A stretch of 64,000 nt of DNA from Apostichopus japonicus (GCF_037975245.1 NC_092569.1:18397501-18461500); one strand, 5' to 3'. Positions 36,887 to 51,400 are shown, counted from the first letter of the stretch. The notes: a model not told the origin generated them from the letters alone. Translations and numbers: made by a program.

Positions 36887-39698
36887 ATGATGATAGTGCC
36901 GGCGTGCAATTCTGCATTTCTCTTCGTATTGGTTTATCCCTCCTTCATGATATTTGTATTGTCAGCAACAAGAGGCCAAACGGTAAGTGTTACTTCTTTT
37001 TAATTTTTAATATCGTTATGTTCTTTCCCCTACAAGTAATGAGCTAGGTACTGGTACTTTTTAAAGTGGTACATATGGCTGTATAATCACCCCAAAAACT
37101 AAGAAATTATATTCATTGTCTTCCCCGTCAAGTTTGCTGTTGTTAAAGGAATTGAATAAAAGGGTTGTTTGGTTGCTATTAAAAACTTGTAAATCAGCTT
37201 TTCGCATTAACATTAATTTTAAATTTAACTGCTATCGAATATGGGAACACCATGGATACAACCTGTTAAAGTATTCCGTGATTTTTATTTCTGATAGGTG
37301 AATCAATTAAAAGACGAGAGTGCAAACAGTTACAGGAGTAGAAGAAGCACGGAAAGTAAGTAGATACGTGTGTGTAAATGAATGTAATTAAATGTACCAT
37401 ACTATGTAACAAAGAGTAAAAACAGAACGGTATCATTGAGTAATGTAAAATCCCGGATCCGCCCAAGTTGGATTTTGTTTTGTTGTGTATGCTGTCAGTG
37501 TTATACGTGTTATTAAATTGGGCCTACGTTCTATATGTCATAAATACTATATTTTTATTTGTTGTACATAACCCACTAATTTTCTCATAGATGGTTTCTC
37601 AGAGGTCTACTACCGTCAACCTACTTTTCCGAAAGATTGTCATGAAATATTTGATGACACGTGTGATTGGGAAAATGTGACGTCGGGAGTGTATCTGATC
37701 CAGCCAACTGATTCATTGGAACCCTTTTCAGGTGTACTGTAACAATTCAATTGACGGTGGTGGTTGGACAGTGAGTATGACCCTTCTTGTCCGTCTTCGA
37801 TTCAGGAGAGTAGTTCTACATATCACACGATCAAGGGTATTTTGGCTTTATTAAATCTCGATGGAGAATATGTTCGTAACTGCCCTCAAATCGTGCTTAC
37901 CCTTCAAATGCATCATTTTACAACATGAAAACGTCAAATATTCTTTCGAATCTGGTACGAAACGATCGATTTAGTCAATTATAATACAACGACTCTAGAT
38001 GACAAAATATTTTGTCGGAAATGTTTTTCAAAAGAAGATATATCGAAAGAGAATTGAAGCTAATGAAGTTGCTCAGTTATGAGCTTAATAAAAAACAGGA
38101 GGAAGAATGTTCCACTTCGTCAACCCTACACTACCGCCTCTACCCCCTCCCTTCCTAATCTCTTCACATTCACACACCAACATATTGGAAACAGAACGTC
38201 TCTTCTTTTTCTAAATTACACTGAACAGAGTGAACGAACTTCGATACCTACAACGTCCATCTTGAAATTAGTGTTTCACAAAATTGCTTCGAATAATTGC
38301 TTATCTAGAAATTTATTCTCATGTATCTTATTCTGTACGGTAACACTTTTCGGCATATGCCGATTAAATTATTCCAAGATATATATTTCCCTTATTAGCT
38401 TTTCTTGTAATATCAGCGTAATGGCATGGGTACTGTTAACATCATAATGAAGTAGAAAACAATGGATTGAAATTACTTTTTTATTTGATTTCATACTTCT
38501 ATACATGTTTTTTTTTAATTACTTTATTCAGGTATTTCAAAGACGAATTGATGGCTCAGTCGACTTCTACCGAAACTGGAACGATTATACGAAAGGTTTT
38601 GGTTTCCTCCATCGAGAATTTTGGCTAGGAAATGAGAAATTATCTTTCTTAACGAATCAAAACGATTATAGTCTACGAGTCGATGTAACTGACGTACACG
38701 GAAATTCTTACTTCGCAAAGTACGAACTTTTTCGCATCAGCGATGAAAATGGCAAATACAGATTGGTTAATATTGATGATTACGATTCTAACAGTTCTAC
38801 AGGTAAACACCATCACTTATTAAGCTTTGTAAGCATTCCGAATGAAATGTGCACCTCTGTTTGAACACATAGGCACGTAAGCGCAGGAAACAATGAAATT
38901 AACCAATTTGCGGGTTTGGAGGACTGGTAGTTACAGTTCCTGCTGAATCTCGGTAGCGGAATTTTATGGTTCTGCTGTCGAAATTATACTAGCGTTGATC
39001 TTTGCTATTATTCGTAACATATGCGTTGGATATTGATTATTCATAACCATTTTATCAACAACAAGAAAAAAAATCTATAAACTAAAGATTTCTTTATTCA
39101 TCAATACTTTATTTTATCGTGCATATTGTACACTAGTTGAAATGAGTACCTAAACATGAAATGAAATGTAAAATATTTCGCATAACAAGATAAGAATGTT
39201 TTAGCAAGATTGCAAGATTAGAGAAGCCTTTTTTAATAAAGAAGATAATCAAATATGTTGGTGCTGATGATCTCTATTTAACTCAAATTGAGACTACTTT
39301 TTTCAGCAGCACTAGGTACGCATATATTATATAGATTTATGTTCTTTAATCATATATTTTTAGGTGACGATAAACTGAGCTGGCATAAAAACATGTCTTT
39401 CAGTACATATGATCGAGATAACGACAACTGGACCGACTTCAATTGTGCAGAGAGACACAAAGGCGCCTGGTGGTTTGGAGAACTCAACGATGACGAAGCA
39501 TCTGGTTGTGTTACAGAACATGGGTATTGCGAGAGGTTTCCCAATGGTGATGGCTGTGCTGAGTGTGGGAATGTTCATTTGAACGCCGATTTCGATGGGT
39601 CAACACGCGGAACCAACATATTTTGGGATTCTATGACAGGTGATGATAACGATTGTGGTTTACATTACACGGAAATGAAACTACGGCCAAAACTTTAG
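36887..39698 (+). pseudogene. Gene C: recent copy of FReD gene A, frameshifted in exon 3
   Basis: Exons 36887-36982, 37298-37355, 37591-37770, 38532-38802 and 39364-39698 line up one to one with gene A. Exon 3 is 180 instead of 179 bases: CCCTTTCAG in gene A is CCCTTTTCAG here (T run 37725-37728). The frame then reads FSGVL and stops at 37740-37742, giving a 101-aa fragment with signal peptide, RSRRST linker and the first part of the FReD. All other exons are open and would encode a full FReD ending TEMKLRPKL. Its TATA box is changed to TATAACAGG. A single extra T in a T run can also be a sequencing error, in which case this is a working 312-aa gene. Confidence 0.75.
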
Positions 39699-40019
39699 GG
39701 ACCAAAACGACGACAGTTTTTTTCCAATGCGTTCGTAAACGCGCTCCGTATGAAGTTATTATTGAACTGCTAGTTGTTAGCATATGTAATATGAAAGAAA
39801 CTCGATGCATATTTTAGAATAGAAGTAAGTTTTCTAGGTGTAGCAGAAACAACTCTTACCTTGGTTCTTTTTTTTTTAAACGCGCTACGTGAAGGACCTC
39901 CTCCATTTTGGTAGTCTAATGTAGTACATTATTATGTAAATGAACGAATTTAACGAGGATTTAACATTTGCTTTTTAATGTTTGAAACATAAACGTAAAA
40001 CTTAAATAAATAAATATAT

Positions 40020-40055
<36 letters not shown>

Positions 40056-42471
40056 CAAGAGAGGGATGGAGAGGTATGTGAAGGCAGAGAGAGACTAAAG
40101 GTTTCCATTGTACATTTAAACAGCTAATTGCTATTCTTAATTATTTTGTTTTATACTCCGGACATAAGTTCCTTCCCTGTTGAGCTGATAGCGTCAATGC
40201 TGAAATTATATACGGCTGCACTCTATGAAATTCCTCTTCCTTCTATTTTAATGTAAACTTGAAATAACATCGTTCACCAAACAAACCAAGGAAGGAAGCT
40301 TCGAACCTGACTGAATGCCAATTGCTTCCTTATTCTTCTTTCTAATTCTTAAATCATTCCAGTGAAAGAGAACAAACACTTCACCTCATGTGTTTTTGTG
40401 TCATAACTTTCTGATAGGCAAATTACACGCTCGTCAGTGAAAGATAAGTTAAACGTTCAGGTAGACCAAGAGCATTTCCTCTTACTCAGTGCAGTATGGA
40501 GTCTATATACCACTGATGTAATATGGGTGATATTGTTCTTTGAAACAGTTTAAATTAATACACTAATCATGTATCTCTAGTCAAATAAAAGCATCATTAT
40601 CAGAATGATTGGTGCACATCACCAACGTAGATATCTTAACAGTTGCAATTAATGTTGGCTTCCCACAAGTCAAATTAATATCTCTTCGGAAACACTCGAA
40701 AAGCCAGATTGATCGTTTACTATAACATAAGACAAATACATGTATAATTCGACGGCAGACGTGGCGTTTTTCGCACGTATCATACCAATCCCTGGAATTG
40801 CCCAGATAATACCTATTTGTTATACCCTCCTCCCCAGAATATACCAATTCGTGATATCCTGCTCCATATTCTGTATACATCTGTCATTTGAGATCACATA
40901 TATAAGTAATAGGTCGGCTAAGTCGACACTGGTGGTTTAGTGAACATTTCTCTCGTTGAAGGTATTAAAAGTTACATGGATCATTCATATATATATATAG
41001 TTGAGTCACTTCGACAATGTGTTTCTTACTGTTCTTTGCTAAAGAAAGATATATCCTGCTGCATCCCTCAGATCAGGAAGCGTTACAGATGCTTCTATAT
41101 GTGGAATAGCTCCCTGCTCCCAAACACGTTCTTGTAGTTCTTTGTAATAGTTCGATGTTTCGGTTATGAGTTTCATCGGACATTCCGCTTTACCAAATAT
41201 ATTATTGTAGTCCAGTCCATCTTCCCGACAGCTGATGTCGAAATATTCCAGGTGCCATGCATATAGCATCAATGTCTGTGTTAAGCTTTGACTATGATGA
41301 TATATACAAATATACAAATAAAATAGTGCTTCTCCGTTACCTCAAAGACAACGGAAAATGCACCCAATCTGTTACTAAGCTTACCAAAAGACATAGCTCT
41401 ATTCTGTCATCCCTGTATGCTGTGCTATCTGTGTGTATTATGTATTTTAGTCCCTTGTAGTTTCTGTTACTTTGTCATTCAGCCACTGAGAAAGATCCTG
41501 CTAGGATCGAAACGTCAGGCCTTCTTAATTTAACACATTCTCTTACATAAACTATTTAGTGGATACTCATGAGTTTGCTAACAGTTTTTGTTTTATTATG
41601 ATCCCTGTATGTAGTGAAAGTGGCTTATCGGTATCAAGAGGTGTCAAGAGGTCTTCTGTTGAGCATGGGATTGATTCTTGAGAAGCATCTTATATTGTGA
41701 AGACTATGCTTATACGATATCGGCACTCGCCCTTTACTACGCAGGACACACCTCAACAACATTATTCATTTAAGAAAATTTTCACATTGAAGCTTCCGTG
41801 AGCTTCGAAATCAATTGAACCTTACTAAACTGATTATTATGGTCGTGGGTTATTGGTACATACAACTGCAATGATTATAATAATACACGTTTACCATTGC
41901 CTGAATGATATGTAAATATTACAATTAGACCCTTACACATAACAACTTATGTATTGTAAAGTATTGAACATGTTGAATAAAGGTTGTAATCAAACTATAA
42001 ACCATGATAACCTTACGCGTTACTGTAAAACTCACTTACATAGGAACTTCATAAAGAATAAAAACAAAAACAAAAATTTGTGGTTGTAGGGTTGTATGTT
42101 TCGTTAATATCAACAACTTGTTGCATCTCTGTAATAACGTGTTGTCATCTTGTTTGTTTATACAATTTTACCTGTAAATTCGGAATGATATATATTCCAT
42201 ATATATAACAGCAATACTATGAACCAGGAAGGTGGTGAAAGCTCCATTGTTGAACAAACGCACACTTTACCGGAATGTACGGCAGTGTTAACAAATATAA
42301 CTGATACTAAAACTCGGCCCTTAAATGCCTCGGTTATGTCACTTGGTTATTTCTGAGGTGAGTCGATAAACAATCAAAGAACCACTTTTTCAAAGGAATC
42401 ATTCTCGTCTGAGGAGCGATAGGATAAACATTTCTCTCTCTCTCTAAATATTATCCACAATTTGCTTCAAG
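39699..42471. other. Gap between genes C and E
   Basis: To 41690 this is the duplicate of the gene A downstream flank, with an (AT)n run at 40022-40055 and the hairpin/GAAAC motif at 41487-41518. From 41690 to 42471 is unique sequence preceding gene E, with a pyrimidine stretch (CTCTCTCTCT, ~42433) about 30 bases before the start codon. I see no gene in it. Confidence 0.5.
41487..41518 (+). mobile_element. Hairpin plus GAAACGTCAGG motif, intact copy
   Basis: GATCCT-GCT-AGGATC is a perfect 6-bp hairpin followed at once by GAAACGTCAGG and preceded by CTGAGAAA. This is the better-preserved version of the motif at 11567-11605. It resembles a minimal hammerhead-type core or a Penelope-like terminal sequence. 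Confidence 0.35.
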
Positions 42472-45400
42472 ATGACACGCAATTGTTTGATCTGGATTGT
42501 GATCTGCTTCGTAGCAACGATTTCATCTTCTCGCGGGGAATTGGTGAGTTAACTTGATTAATTTAATTTAACAAACTATTTTTACTTTGCTGTTTTAATT
42601 TCTCTTGGCGATATTAATATACCATGTCACTTTTCTTCTTCGTCATCTTCGATCGTTTTACTACTTAAGCTTTTAAATTTTGCATTGCCTTTATATTTTT
42701 GTTGTATCTACTCTAACCCAGCCATGTAATATTAACACACAATTAGATACCTGTAATATATATCTGATTTATCAAGACTTCAAATGTGTATATCTTAGAC
42801 ACCAAAAGAGTTTTTCAAAAACATTCAACCGATTTTGAGTGATATATCGCACACAACAAATGTACTGAATATGAGGCTAATTGGCTACGTACTTTAACGG
42901 ATTGTACAAAATGATACATTTGAAGCAACAGACAAGCACGTTAAAGCCGTAGTAAGTCTTCCATTATAACAGTTGCCTCTCTCGACGTTCGTTTTGGTAC
43001 TAATATGTATCATGACTGTATTACCTTTTGGCACAAAATAGACATCGTCATGATTGCATGATTATTATGTGCCAACAAAGATTGCTTAGATTTGATTGCC
43101 AACATGCAACCTGTTAAACATTTATATATCAAGGCTAGAAATATAAATATATCTTTGTAATTCATTTCCTTGAAGGGTCCAGAAATGACTGTAATTAAAA
43201 GATACTTTTGGTATAGTTTGACAACTTTACTTTTTAATAATATCTGATAATGTTAAACGTCATTCTTTTAATAAAACTAATTTGTGTTCAGAATAAGAAA
43301 CAAAGTTAATACAAATTAGGAAAAATCAAGTATGAATCAAACTTACAAAAAAAAACCTTAGAAAATTAATACTTCTTGTTAAAACACAAATTGACGCTTT
43401 TCAAATAATGATATTGAATTTTAATAAAAACTAAACGCTTACATATATAAGTTGCAGGTTAATGATAAAATCGTTCCCGCATTTTAACAAAAAAATATCT
43501 CATAGAGAATATTTCTAAACTAGCTCCCCTGATACAAGTGTTTTTAGAATTTCTTTCATTCTACTGCTTAAGTCCGTTTGTGAAGTATTTAGCTTTGAAG
43601 ATGCTTCTTTTTAATTTTTAAAAGAGCAGAGGTATTTATATAGAGCAAGAGGTGTTTATATGCTTCCACCCGAACCTCGTATATTTCATTTTTATTTTAA
43701 CTAAAGAACTCTTACATGCATAAAGCAAATACAATTTCGAGGCAATGAAACCCCTCAAATACATACATTAGATTTAATCCGTACAGCAATATAGCTGGAA
43801 GACGATTTTGGAATGACGGTGTTGTGAAATAGGAAAAGAACACCGTCTAGACGTTATGTCTGTTACATTTGGTCATCAAATTGAATGCATATCTAATCTC
43901 ATTTCACATCGTATGATTTGTTCATTTAATTTTCGAAAATAACTTTGTAAAAGTAAACAATTTTAATGTATAAACATTTGGACATATGTTTGATTCTTAC
44001 ATTCTGTAAGTTAGATACAGAGGAAAGTATCAACCACCTTCATAAAGTTAATGTTACTAGCCTAGGACTATACTGAATGTGAATCGCATGATTTGTTTTC
44101 AACTTACTACAATAACTCTCACGTCATTATGAAGTATTGCGTTCAATGCGTAGCTAAGTGGTAACTACTTGAAATCATTACAAGGAAAACGCCCGTTTCT
44201 GAAAAACGCGTAATTAATTATCATAACGTTCTACTATCAACAAAATAGGCGATTCTTAAGTAAACCATATACTTATTAAAATTAGTTCCAACCTCTTTAA
44301 GTCTTAAGTTTTTCTTATGTAACTCACCGTTTATTTGTACACATCATTAGGTACTCATGTACCATATTCGGAAGTAAATTATTGGAATTATTTTTTTGCT
44401 TCATTTGATACATTTCTAATATTCCTTAAAAAAAGTTCCTTTCAGTAGTGCAATTTTGAAAGAAATGATCTATCCATTGATCTTCTGTGTTACGAAAAAA
44501 GCTATTTCATTTTTTACGGTTCCTTATACGTCATTTATTCAACGTTGCAATTTATTGAGTTAAACGTTCTTCATTAAATCCATGGTACACTTGAACAAAA
44601 GTAGACTGTCAGACTCCATTTATTGCGATGGCAAGGAAATATAAATGCAGATTACAATTTTCCACACAATGTCTGAAAGGTAATGCTGTTATCATCTAAA
44701 GATTTTAATTAACAGGAATAAGTTTATTACTTCTTCGTGGCTGTCGTAGTTACTGCATCAGTTGGCTACAATGGCCAAACAAATGTTTGTGTGCTTTTTT
44801 TACTAATGTAAATGTAATTTGTTGCTTTCATCAAAAAACGGCAGTGAAGCATATTCTATTCTTATAAAAAATTGAAACTATCTTTTGTGATTTTTTGCCT
44901 TCAGGAGATTGTTGATGTGACCAGTGAGCATCTTCCTCTTAACCGAAACAGAAGAAGCACAAATCATGGTAATGATAGGCAGTTTTGATTCTGTCTGCTT
45001 AATTCATTAGTTAAGGTTCAGTTTCATTGATAAAATTTCTGCTGTTAAAAAAATACCTATCAGTCGCGTTACAGTTAAAATAATGGGAACACAACTCGAT
45101 ACTCCTTTGTAAAAGGTACTCTCAGTCTTTGAAGAAGAACAAATATATTATAGTAATTGTTTTGCCACTTGGTCTTACTTGTTACATATTTCACATAGTT
45201 TCATCTGTCTTCATCCTTTTACCCATTTTGTACCCTTGGAATAATCTTCTATTCGGCTATTGTTTTAAAACTTTTATATCTAAAAAGCATCCATTTAGTT
45301 TTTAATGATGACTGAATGTTTCTAAACAACTCGTTCTTTGTTTTCTTGATGAGTTTATGTCATTTAACAAACCCCTTTTATTTTCTTGATGATTATTTGT

Positions 45401-48400
45401 CCTTAAACATACACTTTCATGTTTTGTCTTGTTATATGCTCCAATATTCAATCATTTAAAGTATCTAATATTCTTCTAATTGGAGGGATGAAATAATAAT
45501 TACCCATTATCAGACAGCAATATCTTCATCAATAATTTTAGAGCTATTGAAATGTTGATGTCTCGTATAGTAGTAGTTTCTTAATATTTTTAAAAACGGT
45601 CATTCATGAACCTGTTATATTTTCCTGAGTCTACAAGAATGTTTTGTATCACCTATAGATATTTCCTATTTTTACTACCAATCCGGCGAGTATCCCAGAG
45701 ATTGTCAAGAAGTATTTGACCAATGTGAAGGAGACTCCCTTGATTCCGGTGTATATTTGATCCAACCAGTTGGCGCGAAAGAACCGTTCGAAGTACTTTG
45801 TAACAATTCCATTGATGAAGGAAGATGGACGGTAAGTGTTCTTGCTGCCAAAGGTGTACACAGTGGAACCAGTTTGCGTTCTTTGTTCAAAAAGGAAAAG
45901 TTGTGACGTAATGTATCGTCAAGCGAACAATTCACTTGGTTGATGGCCAATTTATGTAATGGTATATATGATAAATACACGGAAGCCATTGCTGTATTTA
46001 AATTGGTTTCTGTTTTGCATTGTACAAGGTAAAATTTATTTCGGTTAATAATAATAAAGGTAACATATATTTTGTAAACTACAAGTTCATGTCGTTAAGA
46101 CTAAGTGGTCGCATAAGTAGAATGGACAACAAGAAAGAATTGATAGGTAAACTTCTTGTATTTTATGATTTTCAAGTTCTATATGCGTTAGTAGTTGGAA
46201 GTATTTTTGTTCTAGAGTTATTCATTTTCTGAAACAAAATTTAAGAAGGGTGGAATTATTTAAATATTAGATGTACAAAGTGTTCGTTTGATTCAAATGT
46301 GAGGTAAGAAAATTACATAAAAATTGAAGTCGTTCGGTGTTTACATTTATTACATACCAAATTTATTGCATAGTTAGCACATGTTTGTGAGTTTATTGTA
46401 AAGAATAAACACGAAAATGCAATCATAATTATTTGAACCAGTACCACCAATTGAGATGAAGGCAGTCCTTACAAGAGGCCCTAGCACGATATCGCCAAAT
46501 CGAATGAATAGTTCGGCGTGTTACATGTGCAAATTGTCTACCATTTGCATTCAACACAGGTGTTACAACGTCGGATGGACGGATCGATTGATTTCTATCG
46601 CTACTGGGATGAGTACAAAAATGGTTTTGGGTTTCTCAATACTGAATTTTGGCTCGGCAACGACAAGATTGCCCTTTTGACTAATCAGAAAAACTACGAG
46701 CTTAGAATTGACATTACTGATCGGCATGGTTCCTCATACTTTGCGAAGTATAATCTCTTCCGGATTAGTGATGAACAGAGTAAATATAGACTAGTAAACA
46801 TCGATGGATATGATTCTACCAGTTCAGTTGGTATGTAATTGTTTATACCATGAAACGTTATGGTAATATTAAAGTTGAAATATGAATGATAAAATATTCA
46901 TTTAATGTTCTGAGCAGCTTTCTGCGAATTTCACTCATGATCGAAACAAAATGCAGACTTTGTTTTACTCGTTGAATTTAAGAAATACAACATATTGCAA
47001 TAAATTTCGTCCATCATGTTTGTTACTTTCACTTAATCAGTGCCCCTGGAAGTTCTTAATTTGATCAAAAATAAGAAACAAAAAATCGCGAAATTATGAA
47101 TTACACATCACGAAAGATTATTTTGATATGCCCTACCTGAAGAAATCACTAGAGTACTTTCATTGGTAATCATCTGGAGCACGCCCTAATTATTATTGTT
47201 AATTAAGGTTATTCCAAAGTTTGCAAGAAGGTACAGACTGTAAGTATGGAAGCAAGTCATGTAACCACAATATATGCTTCTAGTTCGTGTTGTGAGTTGA
47301 CGTCCTAACATTGGTTGCAACAGTTACGATTGTCATATAAAGCCACCTAGTTCCAGATAACTTCCTAAACTTTATTATTCAACAACACTGCACTCATGTA
47401 GGACCGCCTTATCATTGCACACCCTACACTCGTCACTATAAGTCTCGTGACAGAGATACTTTGAACACATAACTTTCCAAACCAGCTAAGGGTATTCAGT
47501 ACGTATTCCAATTGGGAGATATAACAGCGTTGATATTTCTTCAAACATGTGACTGTAGCCTCCAGCAAGTCAAAATGTAAAGTCACTGTGTCATGGTTCA
47601 TGTTTTAATAAGTACCTCAACCGTCTTTACTGGAAATGCAAATCCTCTAATATATTGAAGCTATAATGACCTGGTGTTTTGTGTATCAACGATACTTTTT
47701 AAATGTATCTTGCAAATATGGTCAGAAAAGAAACGGTTTATTGAAACAAACATTGATAATGATAGCCTCCTGACAATATGATTAAACCCGACGTGAAATC
47801 TCACAAATAGAGCATGGTTTTCATCAGATGTTTGTGAGAGTCGTTTAGCGTCGAAATCTGTCAAAATAAGATAATGGTTAAATTAATTAATAAAAGTAAT
47901 TCTATCTAATGCATCAGTTAACTTTTGTGAATTGATGTTGAATTACTTATATATTAAGGTAATTCAAAATTACCAACTATAATGTATCATCTTCCGCAGA
48001 GTATCATGCACAAATTTAAGTAAACATCAATACTTATACGTCTTAAATTAAACTATACTAATTACATTGATCTCCCATTCTATTATATCTCATTTGAACA
48101 GGAATTGATCGTATGTCATGGCATAAAAATAAGTTATTCAGTACGAGGGATCAAGATAACGACGGTTGGAGTGACTACCACTGTGCAGAGAAGCACGTGG
48201 GCGCCTGGTGGTTTGGGCATTATTACTATCAACCTAGCAGTACTACATGTGCTAATGATTATTATTGCGAGTTTTTTCCAGTCGGTGGAGGTGGATGTGT
48301 CCAGTGTGGGCCTTTCCATTCTAACGGCGACTATGACGGCTCCACACGTGGAACCAACATGTTTTGGGATGACCTTCGTGATGGAAGAAACAACGATTGT

Positions 48401-48442
48401 GGACTGATGTATACTGATCTGAAAATAAGACCAACTTCCTAA
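42472..48442 (+). CDS. Gene E: secreted fibrinogen-related domain protein, intact (five exons)
   Basis: Exons 42472-42543, 44905-44968, 45659-45831, 46560-46830 and 48102-48442 are in phase with GT-AG borders and total 306 aa. Residues 1-~21 are the signal peptide (MTRNCLIWIVICFVATISSS). Exon 2 is a linker with LNRNRRST, an RxRR furin-type motif like that of gene A. The FReD follows: YPRDCQEVFDQC, GVYLIQP, EGRWTVLQRRMD (Arg replaces the usual Gly of GGGW), NTEFWLGNDK, FSTRDQDNDGWSD, CAEKHVGAWW and TDLKIRPTS. The terminal exon has the same Cys-rich insert as gene A (CANDYYC..C..C). The start is set by the only ATG with a hydrophobic stretch in front of a donor. Probably an extracellular lectin; the most complete family member outside the duplicated blocks. 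Confidence 0.88.
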
Positions 48443-51400
48443 GGCTAACAATATGTGAAATTGACGTAACCAGTCGGTTAGAAGAGATGTTTGTACATGG
48501 CTAATGCCAGGAAAAGAAATATTATCCGATCATATCATGAGTTTAAAAAAAAATGACAACTCGCTGAGTAATTTAATTTGTTCATATTTTTCTGTTTGTT
48601 TTCCTTTGTCTTTGTTCCTTTTTCCCCAATTTGTGAAACACTTTGAATATTTGTGGACAAAATACCCAAACTTGCTCCTGGGATAATTCATAATTACTTT
48701 GTAACTTGGTTGTATCGAAATATGAATGATGTCTCAAATTAGGCACATGTACGGTTTCAAACACATCGCTTTTGTTTAAGATCTTACGAACATCACCATT
48801 TGTTAGATCAGTATAATATAAGCCGAATAGAAATATTAATGTGTACCAAAAGTGAACTAGAAGCAAACAGAAATGATCTCATGGATTCACATTGAAGAGG
48901 GTTTTTCTTTTCATTTCTTTAATGTTGACTACTTGGATAGGCTACCACGGATTGGGTACGGTAGCAATTTTAGGTAAAAGGGGTTATTAAACCTGTCCAA
49001 CATAACTGGGTATCACTCTTTAAATATTGTAACAACACTGTTTTTACAGTGGAAAATTGAATTCATTTGTTGCTTTTTGTATGTGTGAAATCATAGCATA
49101 ATTTGAAGTGGTGCATATGCATGATCCCAAGTGATTTACGCTCCTTAAAATTAGGCTGCTTCTAAGATGTCAATCTGAGTTTAAACCATATATAAATATG
49201 AATGTGGTATCAGTTGTTCAGTACGCCATCAAAATTGAACGAAACGGTATTGGAATTGTGAAATCATATTTTAGTCAACCGAAAATGTTCGCTTCTACAC
49301 CATCCTGAGCTTCTAGAAAATAACAGAAAATAACATTAAGGGTAATCCCGAAAACAACATGGGGACATAAGAATTAGAGAGGGATAAATGAATTTCTTTT
49401 CATAACAAACTGACGACTCATTAGATACTACGGTTGATGCAAATCTACAAATCATTTTTTTGTGGTTATAGTTCTAACCAGCGAATTTAAGTTCATACTG
49501 CCGATAGTGACGATCCAAATAGTATAAAGTTATAGTAATGCGCTTAAATTGTCTTCTGTTTTCCCCGTTTGATATTACTTCCAGCCACACTCGGTTGGAT
49601 CATTAAATATATAAACACCTATCTCCAGACATGGACTGTGCTAATTGTCGATCATGCAGTACGTTCCATTTCAGTTTTGATGCACTTGTAAAAAAAACGA
49701 TAACAATGCATTTGTTTTACTTCCCAAGATAAATCTGACCATTCTCAGTATCAACTTGGCTTCTAACGTGAAACCTAACGTGTATCCTTGTATAGTTGGG
49801 GATACGCAATGAAGTTAATTTATTAGACGTAGTTAACTGAAATTGAAGTTTCCTGCTATACGTATTGCGTTCCGCTCGATTATCTGTTGTATGAGGGAGT
49901 TAACTCATTCAGTCACTTTTTATGTAGAAGGGAAAGATTTTGTATGTGGTTTACCATTCGACCGCTACTCCGGGACTGAAGGAAGAGCAATAGGTTAATA
50001 CTACCCAGATAAGACAAGAATAATACTTCTTTATGATAGCGTAATATGTTACAGCAGGAAATATAGAGATCTGCACAAGTTTCCTCTTTTTTGTTCTTTT
50101 TTTGGTTACAAAACTATTGCCACGGTCGTCTACAGCCAGGAAAGGAGATCGCGAAAGAGGAATGTAGCAAAATATAACATAAAACAGCACAGACACTGTG
50201 ATCCGCATTCAGTATATCCATGCTCGTACATATTAATTGTTATGATGCCCACATGTAACTGCTAGAAGATTAACCGATTAATTTACTGTCATGATAAACT
50301 AGTTTACATATTAATATATTGCAAGGTTCACCATAAATCTCAACGCAAGACTTAGTTGCTCCTTTACAGCTCATTCTCTCCATTCCTCACTTTTGTTTTT
50401 GTTTTTCTTTAGCATGGATTACTACAGCTGACATTCGTTGCATACATCACGTTAAATATAATACTCAAAATTACAGTAGAAATGCGATGGCAAAATGTCC
50501 TCTCTAATTTATGTCGTTGTGATAATCGCATAGTATATAACAATTTTTATTTTTAATACGAGGTTGAAAGTTCTAGCATCAGTAGCTCACTGACCTACAT
50601 ATAATGTAACTTTAAACGAAATCCAATGACAATATTCATCAAAATCTATCAATGAATGAAGCAATCACGATTAAGAAAGAAAACAACACGTGGTCCTAAT
50701 TTTTAGTTGTGTTTTTCCTTGTCTGATAATACGGGCTCCTAAACTAGACTTCTCATAAACGACAGAACAATTTCTTATGTATTGGGAATTACGAGGGGAA
50801 CTTGAAGGTTAAAAGTGAAATGGATGAAAGTCTAAGATGCAAAGGGTGAAAGAAATTGCAGGAGTTTGATAAAGGAACTTAAAGGAGCTATAATATCACT
50901 TTATGACAATAGGAAGCAATGTTATGCTGAACAAAAGTAGAAGAATTTAACCGAAAGTTAACTGAAAATGATTTGAACAATCAAATCTATAAACATGGGC
51001 AACTATTTATTAGTATGTTAACATACATTTTTCTAAATATCTAAATAGTATATCATGCCATATGTGCTTGTTGTGTTTTATACTTTTCTCTATCAATTAC
51101 CAGTATCTTATTTCATTTGCAAGATATCCCAGATTTAAATGTTCCTTCACGCACAAGGCATATATAATATACTTCTCTTCTAGGAAGTGTTTATGACAGA
51201 TGTGTCTATTGTATACACCACCGATGACGACAGGGAGTCTTCCCTACAACTTCTTATAACATCTTATCAAGTGATATATAAGTAGTCAAGAACACTTTAA
51301 GGAAAGAGAGACCATATATAACTAATATGTTATCGAGAAACCGTGCAATATAGATTATCTGTCAAACGTGTGAGTGCGACTTGTTCATATCAAAAATGAT

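Larger units (their letters stand above)
34052..41690. repeat. Segmental duplication block 2, right copy
   Basis: Matches 3875-11760. It holds a FReD relic exon (35142), a LINE fragment (35355-35945), gene C and the same downstream flank. The G-rich minisatellite found beyond the left copy is absent. Confidence 0.92.
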
